64,000 nt of DNA from Anaeramoeba flamelloides (GCA_027625915.1 JANTQA010000023.1:8370001-8434000); one strand, 5' to 3'; positions 24,540-35,760 are shown, counted from the first letter of the stretch. Notes: generated by a model not told the origin, from the sequence alone. Numbers and translations are program-made.

Positions 24540-25150
24540 AGAGTGCTGTAGAGTGGCTTAGGTTTTTAAAAATATATAAAAAATAGAGAAAAATCAAAGA
24601 TTTTACTCAATTCTGTTAATTTCTGGATAACCAAAATGCTGTTTTTTTTTAATTTTTGAAATGAACAGAAAATTTAATAAATTTTCATTTTCATTTCAAT
24701 AAGTAAAAAAACCTAACTGTAGTTTTCTTGAGATTTTCTATTTTATCTAGGAAATATATTGATTTTACTTTTAAAAAGATAACTCAAGAAAAGATAAAGT
24801 AGGTTTTTTTAAAATTTTGAAATTATTAGAAAATAAAATAAATTTTCAGTTTATAGCTTAAATTAAAAAAAAAACGTCGTTATCTTTTCTCGAATTTAAA
24901 AGAATTTAGTAAAATCAAAGATTTTTCTCCAATCTTTTGAACTCAAGAAAACCTAGCAGCGGTCTTCTTAGGGTTTTCTGTTTTATTTGTTAAGTTTCCT
25001 AGGTTTTTTTTTTAGGTTTTCTATTTTTATTTGGAAAATCAATTCATTTTCATTAGTTTTTTTTGAGTTTTCAATTTATTTGGAAAATCTATTGATTTTA
25101 CAGGTAAAGAGAAAACTCAAGAGAACCTAGGCAATTTTTTTTTTACATTT
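24540..25150. repeat. R7 array of AAACCTAG/TTGAGTTTTCT units
   Basis: Irregular repetition, in both orientations, of CTCAAGAAAACCTA-like and GTTTTCTATTTTATTTG-like words, separated by ATTGATTTTAC-like spacers. Related blocks occur at about 40400-40530 and 49130-49470, the latter as an inverted pair. It is not a simple tandem repeat, and I cannot assign a class. Confidence 0.6.
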
Positions 25151-25615
25151 TGATATAATCAAAAAGTTTTATAAATTTTCAGTTTATAACAAAAATTAAA
25201 ATAAAATCGAAAAGAAAAATGAAAAAATAAATATTTTTTCCAATTTAAAATAACAAATAATTCTTTAATAGTCCAAATAATTGATTCCCCTATTTGTAAG
25301 ATATATATCAGATTTAAAATACTTTTGAAATAGAATAAAATGATAACTTAGCTGTGAAAAAAAATTGATTCAATTTTTTACAATGAAATTATGAAAAAAT
25401 CAAAATATTAATAGAACCCGGAAAATTTGATTTTTCAACTTAAATTGTCAAACATCTTTAAAAAAATTTTTGATCCAAGATCTTTTATTAACTAATTTTT
25501 TTTATTTTAATTGGCGTTATTAAAAAGTGCAAAATTCGCAAATATTTATTTTTTTTTGTTAAAAATTTTTTATGTTCGTGTTATGCCAATTAAGTTCCCA
25601 TAAACTTTTAATATA

Positions 25616-26601
25616 TAAACTCTTTTTCAAAAATTGTGACTCACCCGAAATAATAAATTGAAAAAAAAATATCCTTTAGTATTCAAGAACAATTAATAAC
25701 TAAATTTGATTTGTGATTCACTTTTGAGTCATTCTAAATTCACAAGTGTGAATATGAATGTTGTAAAAAATAGAGTTTTTTTGATTTTCTCAAAAAATTG
25801 TGAGTTTCACACTGTTACCAAAGTTTTGATTATGGATATATCTATATCGGGTTAAAATTTTAAGTTAATAATGATTCTAAATCAAAAAAAGCCTAGAAAC
25901 TACAGATGTTTTGTTTTGAAAACAAAATTTTTTTTGGAAACAAAACATCTGTTATTTCGAGGCGGTTTTTGGTCTAAAATACTTTTTTGCTTATTTATAT
26001 AATCTCATTTCTAAATCTCTATTTCCTAAACTTTGGTAACAGTGTGAAACTCACAATTTTTTTGAGAAAATCAAAAAAACTCTATTTTTTACAACATTCA
26101 TATTCACACCAGTGATTGATAAAAAGCCTCATATTTTAAAAATTAAAAAAAAAATAAAACCAAAAACTAAAAAAAAAAAGTGAGTCAAAATTTTTGAAAT
26201 GAGCTTGCAGATTTTTTATTACTGAACTTTCACTGAAAAAAAGTTGAACAACCAGATTTTTTGCTAATAATTAAATTCATTTTAAAAAACATTACATAGT
26301 CACAACTTTCATTGTAGTTATTTGTCTTTTCGAAGATCTCTTTTATGTTTCCACATGATTTTTTGAAAATCGATCAAAAAAAAAAAAAAAAAAAAAGAAA
26401 AAAAAATCAAAAAAAATAAAAGAAAAAAAAAAAAAGAAATACAAAAAATTTGAAAAAGCAAACTAAAATCTGCAAAATTAGAAAAAATGATTCTGATCCA
26501 AAAATTTGAAAATATTTTTTTTGTTTAGAATACTGGAAACAACCTCAAAACAACTTTCAATAACATTATAAAATGAGTTAATTTTTTTGAAAAATAGTTT
26601 A
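25616..26601 (+). mobile_element. M2b TIR element carrying a nested M4 insertion
   Basis: The left end is TAAACTCTTTTTCAAAAATT after TA; the right end is TTTTTTGAAAAATAGTTTA. Same termini as M2a but a different interior; the interior matches 3832-4574. Removing the nested M4 copy (25741-26114) leaves about 612 bp. No coding capacity. Confidence 0.75.
25741..26114 (+). mobile_element. M4 foldback element, nested copy
   Basis: A 374-bp element. The left end CACAAGTGTGAATATGAATG is mirrored at the right by CATTCATATTCACACCAGTG; the outer arms run ~85 bp. In the middle a second inverted pair (ACAGATGTTTTGTTTTGAAA against CAAAACATCTGT) makes a central hairpin. The two segments between arms are not complementary. 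It interrupts the M2b element. No clear target duplication longer than ATT. Confidence 0.85.
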
Positions 26602-26621
26602 TTTATTTATATATATATTTA

Positions 26622-27189
26622 AACTGTTTTTTTTTTTCAGTCAAAGGGGCCCAGTTTTAATGAATAAATTAAACATATTCTATGAGTCTAATTCATTTCT
26701 CTTCTCAATATTAATTTTCAATATTTAAATCAGATCATTTTCAATTTTTTTCTATTATTTTTTATTGTCAAAGTTTTTTTGATTTTGCTTTTTTTTTTTC
26801 TTTGATTTTTTTTTTTTTATTTTTCTTTTTTATTTTTATTAAAAATTAAATTAAAAAAAAAGGATTTGAAACTCCAAATTAACATTCAATAAAATGAAGA
26901 TTTGTAATTTAATTAAAAATGAATACATTTTCAAGTAAAAAATCTAATTGTCAATAATTTTAATTTTCTAAAGAAATTGAAACATTGTAATGAAAGGGAT
27001 CCAAAAAAATATTTTATCATTTTTTATTTTTTTTATAAATTTAAGGTTTGCTCATGTATCTCTATTATGAATCTAGACTCTATTCATTAGATTATTATTT
27101 AACTGATATCTAAACAATGATATGTTTGTTGATTCTTAAAAAAAGGTATTTTTCATTTTTGACTGGGCCTCTTTGAGTGAAATAGAGTT
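26622..27189. mobile_element. M3 TIR element, TA target site
   Basis: A 568-bp element with ends AACTGTTTTTTTTTTTCAGT and, inverted, GAGTGAAATAGAGTT, followed inside by TCAAAG(G/A)GGCCCAGT on both sides. TA lies on both flanks. A decayed relative is at 41176-41700. AT-rich interior, no frame. Confidence 0.75.
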
Positions 27190-27417
27190 TAAATATCTAC
27201 ATTTATATTTTTTTATTCCTTAGACAACCCCTCTGAGTATATAAATATAAATGGTATATATATCATTTTTTTTTACAAAGTGTTATAAATTTTCTAACTC
27301 ACTTTTTATATTTTATTATAATATATCGAACAACATAATTAATACAAGTATATAAAACTAAAACAATTAGAGAGAAAAAGACATATTTTGTGTGTTTTTT
27401 TTGGTTGTAATGATATA

Positions 27418-27614
27418 CAGTCAGTTTCACTTTTAAGGCACAAACTTTCAACGAAATTTAAGGCACAATAAAAATCTCAAATTAAAGCACAAAATTCAAA
27501 TTCTAGTAAAAATAAATTGTAAAAAAAAAAATTCCAAATTTTGTGCCTTAATTTGAGATTTTTTTGTGCCTTAAATTTCGTTGAAAGTTTGTGCCTTAAA
27601 AGTGAAACTGACTG
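27418..27614. mobile_element. M5 hairpin MITE, young copy, TA target site
   Basis: A 197-bp near-perfect palindrome: CAGTCAGTTTCACTTTTAAG at the left, CTTAAAAGTGAAACTGACTG at the right, both flanked by TA. Arms are about 90 bp with very few mismatches and a short AT-rich loop. CAGT ends and TA duplication fit a Tc1/mariner-type MITE. A decayed copy is at 8901-9100. Confidence 0.9.
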
Positions 27615-28257
27615 TACATAACCTTTGAATTAATTTATATTTGGTCTAAAAGTTTGCTTTAATAATGGTAAAAAATGGTGAAACATATAATAGTAAAAAA
27701 AAAAAAAAAAAAAATAAAATAAAATTAAGATTACAAATAAAAATAATTCTAGAAAAAGAAAACCCTTAAAGTTTCCACATAAACTTTACTCAAAGTAAAA
27801 AAAATAAATTAATTAAATCATTTTGTAATTTGAAATTTACTTTTTTTTTCTTTCTCAAGAAACTTTCTATTTGATCCAACTTTTGAAACAAAAATTCAAT
27901 AAAATGAACACTTGAATCATTTTACTTCCATAATATATATTTATATTCTTCTCTCTTAATTTAATGAAGTTAAAAAATAATGAATAAATTTTAAAATATT
28001 CAATTTGATAATTTTGTGTGTTGTTTTAAATCAAAGTTGGTTCCTGTCCCTTTTATACATTAACTAGAACTTCAAGGAAAATATTTATAGATAATCAACA
28101 TATATTATCCTTGATGACTAAAAATATATTTTTAAACTACAAAGAATGTTGCCCATTAAAACTAATAAAGTTTATATAATAATGAAAAAAATACTGGAAA
28201 TGAAAAAAAATCCTGACAAGATTTTGAATTTTGAATATTCGAAAATTGTTGTCGTAA

Positions 28258-28633
28258 CACTAGTGTGAATATGAATGTTGTAAAAAATAGAGTTTTTTTT
28301 GATTTTCTCAAAAAAATTGTGAGTTTCACAATGTTACCAAAGTTTAGGAAATAGAGATTTAGAAATGAGATTATATAAATAAGCAAAAAAGTATTTTAGA
28401 CCAAAAACCGCCTCGAAATTACAGATGTTTTGTTTCCAAAAAAATTTTGTTTTCAAAACAAAACATCTGTAATTTCGAGGCGGTTTTTTGATTTAGAATC
28501 ATTATTAACTTAAAATTTTAACCCGATATAGATATATCCATAATCAAAACTTTGGTAACGGTGTGAAAATCACAATTTTTTGAGAAAATCAAAAAAACTC
28601 TATTTTTTTACAACATTCATATTCACACTTGTG
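28258..28633 (-). mobile_element. M4 foldback element, second copy, inverted interior
   Basis: About 376 bp, ends CACTAGTGTGAATATGAATG and CATTCATATTCACACTTGTG. The two interior segments are swapped relative to the copy at 25741-26114, i.e. the element sits in the other orientation. Similarity to the nested copy is high over the full length, so the family was active fairly recently. Confidence 0.85.
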
Positions 28634-28714
28634 AATTTGTCTTATTTAAAATCAAATCCTTTTTTTTTTAAAACCTAAACTTTCTTATGAACTGAGCTAT
28701 AAACCAACCTCAAA

Positions 28715-28960
28715 TTCCTTAAAGTAATGTGTCTATAGAGTACTCATTTAATTGTTTGATAGTCTATGTAGATCTACTTTTAAAAAATAAGCAATTGGGT
28801 TTTATAGAGGTTTGCTAGAGTTTGGAAAATGATAATTTTTCTTCTTGTTTTTGGATTGATTGAATAGTATTTTGAACAAGTGCAATTTCATTAATCATCA
28901 TTCTAAGAAGTGGGTGAGTTACAATTTAAAAAGTTTGATTCTCTTAAGGACTATCTGAAT
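28715..28960 (+). repeat. dispersed repeat R4, copy 1
   Basis: Alignable with 61475-61710; shared words are TTTAATTGTTTGATAG, TGTAGATCTA and GAACAAGTG. Class unknown. Confidence 0.55.
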
Positions 28961-29148
28961 TTTATGCTCAGTGTGCATTGAAATACAAAAGAGTAAATAA
29001 ACTAATACCTTTAAAAAATAGTGGATTGAGGAAAAGTCAAAATATTGCCAATTTTTAGCTTTTTAAGATTTTGACTAAAATCATTTATTGATCCAAAAAC
29101 TTTTCGAAAAATCCCAACAAAGCAAGGCAAAAATAAAAAGCTATTTTT

Positions 29149-29262
29149 TTTGATATTAGGAAAACGTCACTCCACTTTCTTTTCAAATGGGTGGCTACAC
29201 TCACCACAATCTCTAACATACTTCAATATAAAGTGGAGTGACATTTTCCCAATATCATTTTG
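29149..29262. mobile_element. M10 short hairpin element
   Basis: About 114 bp: GGAAAACGTCACTCCACTTT faces AAAGTGGAGTGACATTTTCC, with GATATT-like sequence outside on both arms, around a ~55-bp loop. It overlaps the end of a minus-strand open stretch (29167-29463: SDPSRKRKKNSLRQIK), which may be a further gene fragment. Confidence 0.65.
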
Positions 29263-29429
29263 GAAGTCGAAAATTTTGAGAGAAAATTTTTTAATTTGAC
29301 GAAGGGAATTTTTTTTTCTTTTTCGTGAAGGATCTGAAATTTTGGTAATGTTATTTTGAAGTCTTGAATTGGTTTTGTGCTTTAGATAATTTACAAAAGA
29401 GTTTTTTTTTTGTTTATTTTTTGTTCTAA

Positions 29430-30100
29430 CTTTTAAATTTTTTTTTAATTTGGAAAAACACAAAGCATTTTTTCAAAGGAACACAAATCTATCAATTGGG
29501 ATCTTATATTTTGGGTTTTTTGTGTAGAAAGGGTATAGAAACAACAATTAAAATCCCATTTCCCAACACAAAAAGATCGAAGAAATTACCATTAAAGACT
29601 AAAATTTCTCTATTTTACCAATTCATCAAGTTTGTGGTTGAGATAGCATTTCAAAAGTAAAAAATATTAAAGGCACCTGTCTAAAGGAATGCTTGTTAAG
29701 TTTCTCAAACAACCACCTAATGTTAAACAACCAGATCAGTTGATTTCGAGGTATTGTTACTTTGTTGGGAGAATTACTCAACTACCCCTAACAAAACTCT
29801 CAAAAAAAAAAAAGGAAAGGAAATAGAATGGGTTTCAAGATCCCAAAGATCGAAAAAAAAAAAAAGTCCAGAAACCTAATCAATGCACTTAGCTTATAAA
29901 TACCCAACGAAACAAAATTAACCCAAAAAATTTTTTTCAGCATCAAAAAAACCAATTTAGAGACACCAGAGAAGAAAGCAAGGAATTCTTTATTTTTTCA
30001 AGAATACTATCAAGATTTGTCAAGAGAAAATATCAAAGATGTTAAATTCAACCTAAAAATGGATTTGCCAAACTCAAAAATTTCCAAAAAACACCCTTAA
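29430..30100 (+). pseudogene. decayed protein-coding gene of unknown family
   Basis: Three plus-strand coding-like pieces follow one another. Piece 1 (about 29440-29655): GTQIYQLGSYILGFLCRKGI then TTIKIPFPNTKRSKKLPLKT and FYQFIKFVVEIAFQ. Piece 2 (about 29672-29825): HLSKGMLVKFLKQPP then DQLISRYCYFVGRITQL. Piece 3 (about 29822-30100): MGFKIPKIEKKKKSRNLINA, then LETPEKKARNSLFFQEYYQD and NIKDVKFNLKMDLPNSK to TAA. Pieces 1 and 2 join in frame if a 16-nt GTAAAA...TTAAAG segment is removed. Pieces 2 and 3 differ by a shift at an A-run, and piece 3 contains one in-frame TAA. Base composition is richer in G and C than the flanks. I do not recognise the family. Either a dead gene, or a live one with very short introns plus sequence errors. 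Confidence 0.45.
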
Positions 30101-30462
30101 TTTTAGAGTTAGCAAGATCTATAAGATCGAGTTTCTTTTAAGCCAACAAATATTTTTCTACACTTAAAAATAGTATCCACCCAGCATAAAATTCTGAGAA
30201 TCCTTAAAAAAAAAAGGATTTGATTTTAATTAAATGAAATTACGACAACAATTTTCCGAATATTCACAATTAAAAATTTAGTCAGTGCTTTTTTTTCATT
30301 TCCAGTATTGTTTTCACTACTTTAATTATTTTCAACATTTGTCTGTGAGTAGACTTAGAGGTGTCGGCTTTCATTATTGATCACAAAACTCCTCGCTAAT
30401 AATCATTTTTTTAGAATTTTGAGATTAGTGTTTTTTCTCATTAAATTTAAAAACTACCCAAA

Positions 30463-31335
30463 ATGAAAAAAAATAAGCAAGGGCAATTAACGAATATTAA
30501 AGGAAACCATCTTTTCAATTTAGCGATCGTAATAGCAGTTTTTGCACTTGTCATCTGCCAAATCTTTGCAAGATCGCTAGGACATGTTGAGGTACCTATT
30601 CCATTCCACTCAGCATGCGAAAGGGTTTACCCAGAGTATTTCATAGCATCCTCGTTTCTTACCGTCTCAGCAATATTAGTTTTGCTTTCACAACACTTTT
30701 ATTATAAAAGGCAAATGTACCTTTACCCAAAAGATAAGAAAATCCATCGTTTCATGTATGCAGCCATGGCAATCGCGGCCTTAGGTTTATCATGTCAAGC
30801 AATCTTCCCCATTCAACAAGACTGGCCCAAAAATCGAGCAACTCATCCAGAGTTCCCAATCAAGATCGTTTGGTACACTTATCTGCATTTCCTCTTTGCA
30901 GGATTGTTTTTTTGTTTTTCTTCAACGCATTACATTTTGTATATTATTTTTATGATTCGAAATGGGTTCCACAAAAATCCAAACAATACTAACGAAGATT
31001 ACAGTGATCACGGAAATGGCAATAATAACTGCAAAAAACCAATTAATCAGAAAAAAATTTTTTGGATGAAAATTGTTCACTTTATCTTTTTATTCGTTTC
31101 TGCTCTTTTGTCAACCACCTTACAATATTTTAAAGCTTCAACAACAAAATCAAGAATGATCTTAATTTCTTGTGCTGCTTTTTGTCAATATACGGCAATT
31201 ATTTTAATTCTGCTATATTTATTGATCTTTTTTAGGGATCTCAAAAATATTTCTTTATTAGTGATTTTACACAAGAACAATAATCAGAACGATTTAGAAC
31301 TAATAGAAAACGCTTATCCCATAGACAACGACTAA
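30463..31335 (+). CDS. DRAM/Frag1/Sfk1-family six-helix membrane protein
   Basis: 290 residues, intronless, starting at ATG 30463 after an AT-rich leader. Six membrane segments are predicted by eye at about residues 17-36, 60-78, 96-115, 136-164, 203-222 and 232-257, with a polar Asn/Lys loop (166-200) between helices 4 and 5. The first loop between helices 1 and 2 carries HSACERVYPEYFIAS, the position of the conserved (S/C)xxxxxFPE-like motif of the Frag1/DRAM/Sfk1 family. The second extracytoplasmic loop has IFPIQQDWP, similar to the family's F-P-x-(x)D region after helix 3. Members act in lysosomal/autophagic membranes (DRAM), Golgi GPI remodelling (PGAP2/Frag1) or the plasma membrane (Sfk1); the sequence alone does not choose. 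G+C is higher than in the flanks. The tail (after 258) is short and acidic. Confidence 0.75.
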   Translation: MKKNKQGQLTNIKGNHLFNLAIVIAVFALVICQIFARSLGHVEVPIPFHSACERVYPEYFIASSFLTVSAILVLLSQHFYYKRQMYLYPKDKKIHRFMYAAMAIAALGLSCQAIFPIQQDWPKNRATHPEFPIKIVWYTYLHFLFAGLFFCFSSTHYILYIIFMIRNGFHKNPNNTNEDYSDHGNGNNNCKKPINQKKIFWMKIVHFIFLFVSALLSTTLQYFKASTTKSRMILISCAAFCQYTAIILILLYLLIFFRDLKNISLLVILHKNNNQNDLELIENAYPIDND

Positions 31336-32710
31336 CAAGAGCTTAGTGATCGTTCTTCCTGTTCGGCAATGCTTAACCACAATTAATCTTTGAAAACATT
31401 TTTCAAACTGTTATTACTAAACTTTTTTTTTTTTTATTTTGTATTTAAGAGACAACCAAAGAACGAATATTTTGGTGAACTTTAATTAATTTTGATTTTC
31501 TACACAACAAAATATAAAGACACGCTCTAATATTTTCTCATTTGTTTAAACAATGTGGATAAAATCTTTTCCTTTTTGAAAAGATTTTGATGTTATTTCA
31601 AAAATAATAAATCCAAAAAATTGAATTTTTAAGTTATTTAGAATTTGTTTTTGTTTTTGTTATTTTTATTGTTTTCAAAATGGAAGAGATCTTTTTTTTT
31701 TGAAAATAATTCTTAGTTAATAGTTAAAAAAAATTTTAATACAATTCCCAATAATTTCATGTCTAAATATACGAGACAATTTAAACTCAACAAAACTCAA
31801 AGGGGAATAGCCTGTAATCAAAAATTCACTTTTTTTTAAGAATTAAACAAACAACAATTGTTGAGAAATATGAAAAATAATAAACTTTGTATCAGATTTG
31901 TTATTCATTATAGAAATACCTGAACAAACTATAAAAATTCAAAAAAAAATGTTCAAAAAAATTTTGGGTACTTTTCATTGGTATGTCTGTACAAAATTTA
32001 TCAATTTCTTTGTAAAATTAAAATTGTTGACAATTAGTTTTTTGAATTGTAAATGTAGGAATTTGAAAAAATATTCAAATACTCACTTTTCTGTGTGCTA
32101 TTTTGGAGTTTCAAACATTTTTTTTTTCTAAATTTAATTTTTTAAAAATGTTGAAATAAAAAAAAAAGATTAAAGAAAAAAATAAGGATAAAACATAAAA
32201 AATCAAAAAACATAAAAGAAAAAAATTTCACTAAAAAAGAAAAAATGAAAAAAAGAAAAAAGAAAAAGTAAAAATTAGAAAAAAAAAATTGACTAAATTA
32301 GAAAAAATGGTCAGATCTAAAAATTGAAATTTAATTTTGAGAAGAGAAATCAATTAAACCAATAGAATATGTTCAATTACTTTAATAAAATTGGTACCTT
32401 TTGACTGAAAAAGTGTTTATTAATAGAATATTTTTTTTATTGAAGATAAACATACAAATTCGATTGGTATATTGTTGGACTCAACTCTAGATTCACATTT
32501 AAGTTGAATACCCCCCCCCTTCCGAAAATTTCTCTGAAAATTGAAAAAAAAATAAAAATACTTTCAGTTTTTTTATAATTAGAGGAAAAGAAAGATATCT
32601 TTTTGAATCCACCTTTAATATATTCTAAAAACACAATAACAGATGAAAAGTGATAATTGAGTAAAATCACGATATTAATTAAAAATTAAGTTAGTCAAGA
32701 AACTATTAAA

Positions 32711-33072
32711 ACATTTGTGTAAATATTGGAATGCTGTAAAAAATAGAGATTTTACAAATTTTGAGAAAAATAAAGAGTTTCTGGTATTTATCCTAACATT
32801 TGTAATAGTAAACAAAATTCCCGTTTTGATTTTTGAGTGAAAAGGGATTTTTAACATTAAATAATTTGTTAAATACCAATACTTTTTTTGAAAAAATTGA
32901 AAGATTGGCGTTTACCAAACAATTTATTGATTAAAATTATTATCAGTCGATTTAGATAATCAGATATTATATTTATTATTATCGGAATCGAGTAAATATA
33001 TGTAACTATTTATTTCTTTCAAAAAGTGTAAAAATTCTTTTTTTTTTCCACAACTTTCATATTCACACTAGT
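32711..33072. mobile_element. M4 foldback element, decayed third copy
   Basis: The left arm (TGCTGTAAAAAATAGAG) and the right end (CTTTCATATTCACACTAGT) match the termini of the two good M4 copies at the expected ~360-bp distance. The interior is largely unrecognisable. Confidence 0.55.
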
Positions 33073-33515
33073 TTACTTATCTATAAATATAGATTAAGGG
33101 TTAAAATATTGTGATAAAAAATTAATTGTAATATAAATGTTTGATTAATTTTTGACAAATTCAAAAATAATTTTAAAAACAAAGTTATTATTTTTTTCTA
33201 TTTTTTCAATAGCTGATTTTTTTTTTTTTATTAGGAAGAAGTGTTAAAAAGGAAAAAGATCAAGTAGTTATTAACGGTACTGGAATAATAAAACATAAAA
33301 GTATTAAATTTGAAAAAAAAATCTAAAAAAAAAAAAGAAAAGAAAATAACAAGGGTGATCAAATCAGAGTAAAAAGAAAAGAGAAATTACAACAATTAAA
33401 CAGCAAACATACCCGACGAAATTGAATGAAAAATTATCAAATTAAATTATATTCACCAAAAAAAAAGAGATTTGTGATTTTATATGTTCTTAAAAAAAAA
33501 AGATAATACTTCTGG

Positions 33516-33516
33516 C

Positions 33517-33570
<54 letters not shown>
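33516..33570. repeat. (TTA)n microsatellite
   Basis: About 18 uninterrupted TTA units. A second, shorter (TTA)n tract lies at about 57418-57450. Confidence 0.95.
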
Positions 33571-33571
<1 letters not shown>

Positions 33572-34197
33572 TTCTAATAAAACCTATTTATTTTTTTTTC
33601 TTTTTCAATTTTTTTTTTTTCTATTTAGATATAAAAATAATTTGGATATTTCATTTACAATAAATAATCATAGAATATATTCTTATATGCTATTTTTTTT
33701 TTTTAAGAAATACAAGTAAAAATGTTTTTCAAAAATAATTAAAACTTCTTTAATAATGATAATAATCATAAAAATTTTCAATGTAATCAAAAAATCAATT
33801 TTTTTAAACTTGAAACCAAATTGTTAAATTCAAATTTCTCTAGATTATTCTTTATTCAACTCCAAATTAATATATTTTTAAGTTTCCAAAATAGGCAAAA
33901 ATAGTTTCAATTTTTTTCTCTTTGATATTTTTTTTTCTTTATTAGTTTTTTGAACAATAATTCTTATCCAATTTGCAATGTTCAATTAAGAACTAAAATT
34001 ATTTTCAGTGTTCGATTAACTGAAAATTAGAAAAAAAAAAAATACCGAAATTGTAGCGATTGAAATATAAATAAACAAATAATTCAATTTTATTAATTTC
34101 TCAAAGAGTGATTTTCTCATAAAGAATATATTTTTTGTAAAATATAATTTTAGAATTTTTCAGAAATTAAAATTAAAAAAAATTAAATTAAATTAAA

Positions 34198-34514
34198 TTA
34201 ATAAAAAAATATTGGTACAATAAATGTTAAGATTAATAATAAAAGAGAAAATGATTGATAATTTCCAGCATCCTTTGTTGCTGTAGGATCTGGAGTTGGT
34301 GTTGAACAAACGTCTATAGATTCTTGACAAATTGATGAATCATCGTTTATAAATAGATTATTCGCACAGTTAATATTTTGATTATCAACTTTGCACCATT
34401 GACAACTTTCATTTGAAATACAATTTTCACATGAAATAAGTGCTTCACAGGGATCAGAAAACGAAGAACATTCATTTGCTGCTGTCACCTCTCGTTCAGT
34501 TGACAAAATTTCCC
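34198..34514 (-). CDS. small cysteine-rich surface protein, last exon, likely GPI-anchored
   Basis: The minus-strand frame begins at an acceptor (TTTTAG then GGGAAATTTTG) and has no ATG, so a first exon (expected to carry a signal peptide and end with one extra base) is missing; it was not found upstream. About 105 residues are visible. Eight-plus cysteines are arranged as CEALISCENCISNESCQWC and further Cys at NCANN, ICQES and DVCS. The CxxC and SCQWC arrangement resembles plexin/PSI-type cysteine modules and the larger protein at 38224-38973. The C-terminus is a Thr/Pro-rich spacer, KDAGNYQ, and a hydrophobic tail SFSLLLLILTFIVPIFFY ending at the stop: a typical GPI-attachment signal. Likely a surface protein; partner unknown. 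Confidence 0.6.
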
Positions 34515-35020
34515 CTAAAAGAATTTATTTTAATTAATCCAAAATAGATGAGAACATTTGAAGAACAAAAAAAAAAAAAAAAAAAAAGATAAATTATAAA
34601 TTAGATATCGATATAAAATATAACACAGAAATCGGGGTATACATAAAAATTCAGTACCCAATTATTTTATCAAATTTTAATTTAAATTAAATCAGAAAAT
34701 TAATTTTATTAAAAAATCTTTAACATTTTTCAAAATTGTAATTGAAATACAAGTTTTTGAAGATTTTGAGTGAATTTATCAACAAGAAGCAATCTCTTCA
34801 GAAGGTTTTTATGAAGCCTTATTTTCATTTTATATTTATTTAGTTTTGGAATGGTTTCTACAAACAAAGATTGTTTGAGAAAAATATACTATTGATAAAA
34901 AGAAAAATACTGTAATATGTAGAAAAGTAAATATTCTCTGTGAAATATTTAATTATTTTTAGAATAGGTGTTAACTTTTTGAGAAAAAGTGATCTTTATT
35001 TATATATCACTCTAGCTAAA

Positions 35021-35134
35021 ATGACCCGTACAGATTTGTCTAAACCTGATATCAAATTAAAAAGCAATGTTTCTAATTTTCTAGAAAGATTATACATTAT
35101 AAGAGCAAAGAAACCAACAATAAATAAACAATAA
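35021..35134 (+). CDS. possible small protein or exon (37 aa)
   Basis: ATG to TAA, MTRTDLSKPDIKLKSNVSNF then LERLYIIRAKKPTINKQ. The composition is more protein-like than nearby frames, and a TCTAG acceptor-like site lies just before it. Nothing recognised; it may be a fragment. Confidence 0.25.
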   Translation: MTRTDLSKPDIKLKSNVSNFLERLYIIRAKKPTINKQ

Positions 35135-35219
35135 ACAAATATGATATTGGTTTCAAAAAGTTATAAGTCATTTCAAAAAAAAAAGGGGGGGATTTATTTT
35201 AAAATATTTTCATTAAACT

Positions 35220-35758
35220 CCATCTCTAGTATAACAATTTAAATTTCCAAAATTGTTATTCATCATTTATTGGTTCTTAATAATTTTACAATTTATTTTT
35301 CTGTATGATATTATATAAATAAAAAATATCGAAGTTTCTGATCTCAATTTTTTATCATATTTTTTGAGGTGTGGAAATTGGTGGGTAATTCATTCCTTTT
35401 GATCATAAAAAAATGTTTTCCTAAGAGGTTTAATCCTGATAAAATTTTGAAATACAGAGAAAATTTATAACTGGATTTTTGTTGTTTAAAAAATAGTTTT
35501 TTATCCTTACTAAATTACAAATTTTTTTCTTGAAATTGGCTGTGCATCGTTTTCTATGAAAAAAAGTGTAATTTTTTTTTTCATTTTTTCGAAATATTTC
35601 AGATAAATATATTTTGAAATACATAAATCAAATACTGATTCAATTGGTGATAATATTCCTGTTAATTATAGAGTACTAATATACGAATAGAAATATTTCC
35701 AAAGAGAATATTTTTTAGAATATAAAAAAATGTATCACTTTTTTTGGAAATACCTTGC
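35220..35758 (+). repeat. dispersed repeat R6, copy 1
   Basis: About 540 bp similar to 51490-52020, inside the M6 element there. Anchors: TTCTGATCTCAATTTTTTATC near 35336 and CACTTTTTTTGGAAATACCTT near 35737. It ends exactly where the M6 copy begins. Confidence 0.6.
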
Positions 35759-35760
35759 TA

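Larger units (their letters stand above)
31336..34197. other. gene-free interval with element fragments
   Basis: It contains the right-hand part of an M2b-like element (about 32160-32425), a third M4 copy (32711-33072) and a (TTA)n microsatellite. The open frames at 31898-32131 and 32437-32857 are K/F/I-rich and not convincing. Confidence 0.5.

Noticed and set aside
29440-30100. Stop codon reassignment (TAA read as an amino acid)
   Set aside because: One in-frame TAA lies in the decayed gene and one near 6567, but intact genes here (protease, LRR, beta-helix, DRAM-like) use TGA or TAA as ends with no internal stops. Decay or frame errors explain the exceptions.
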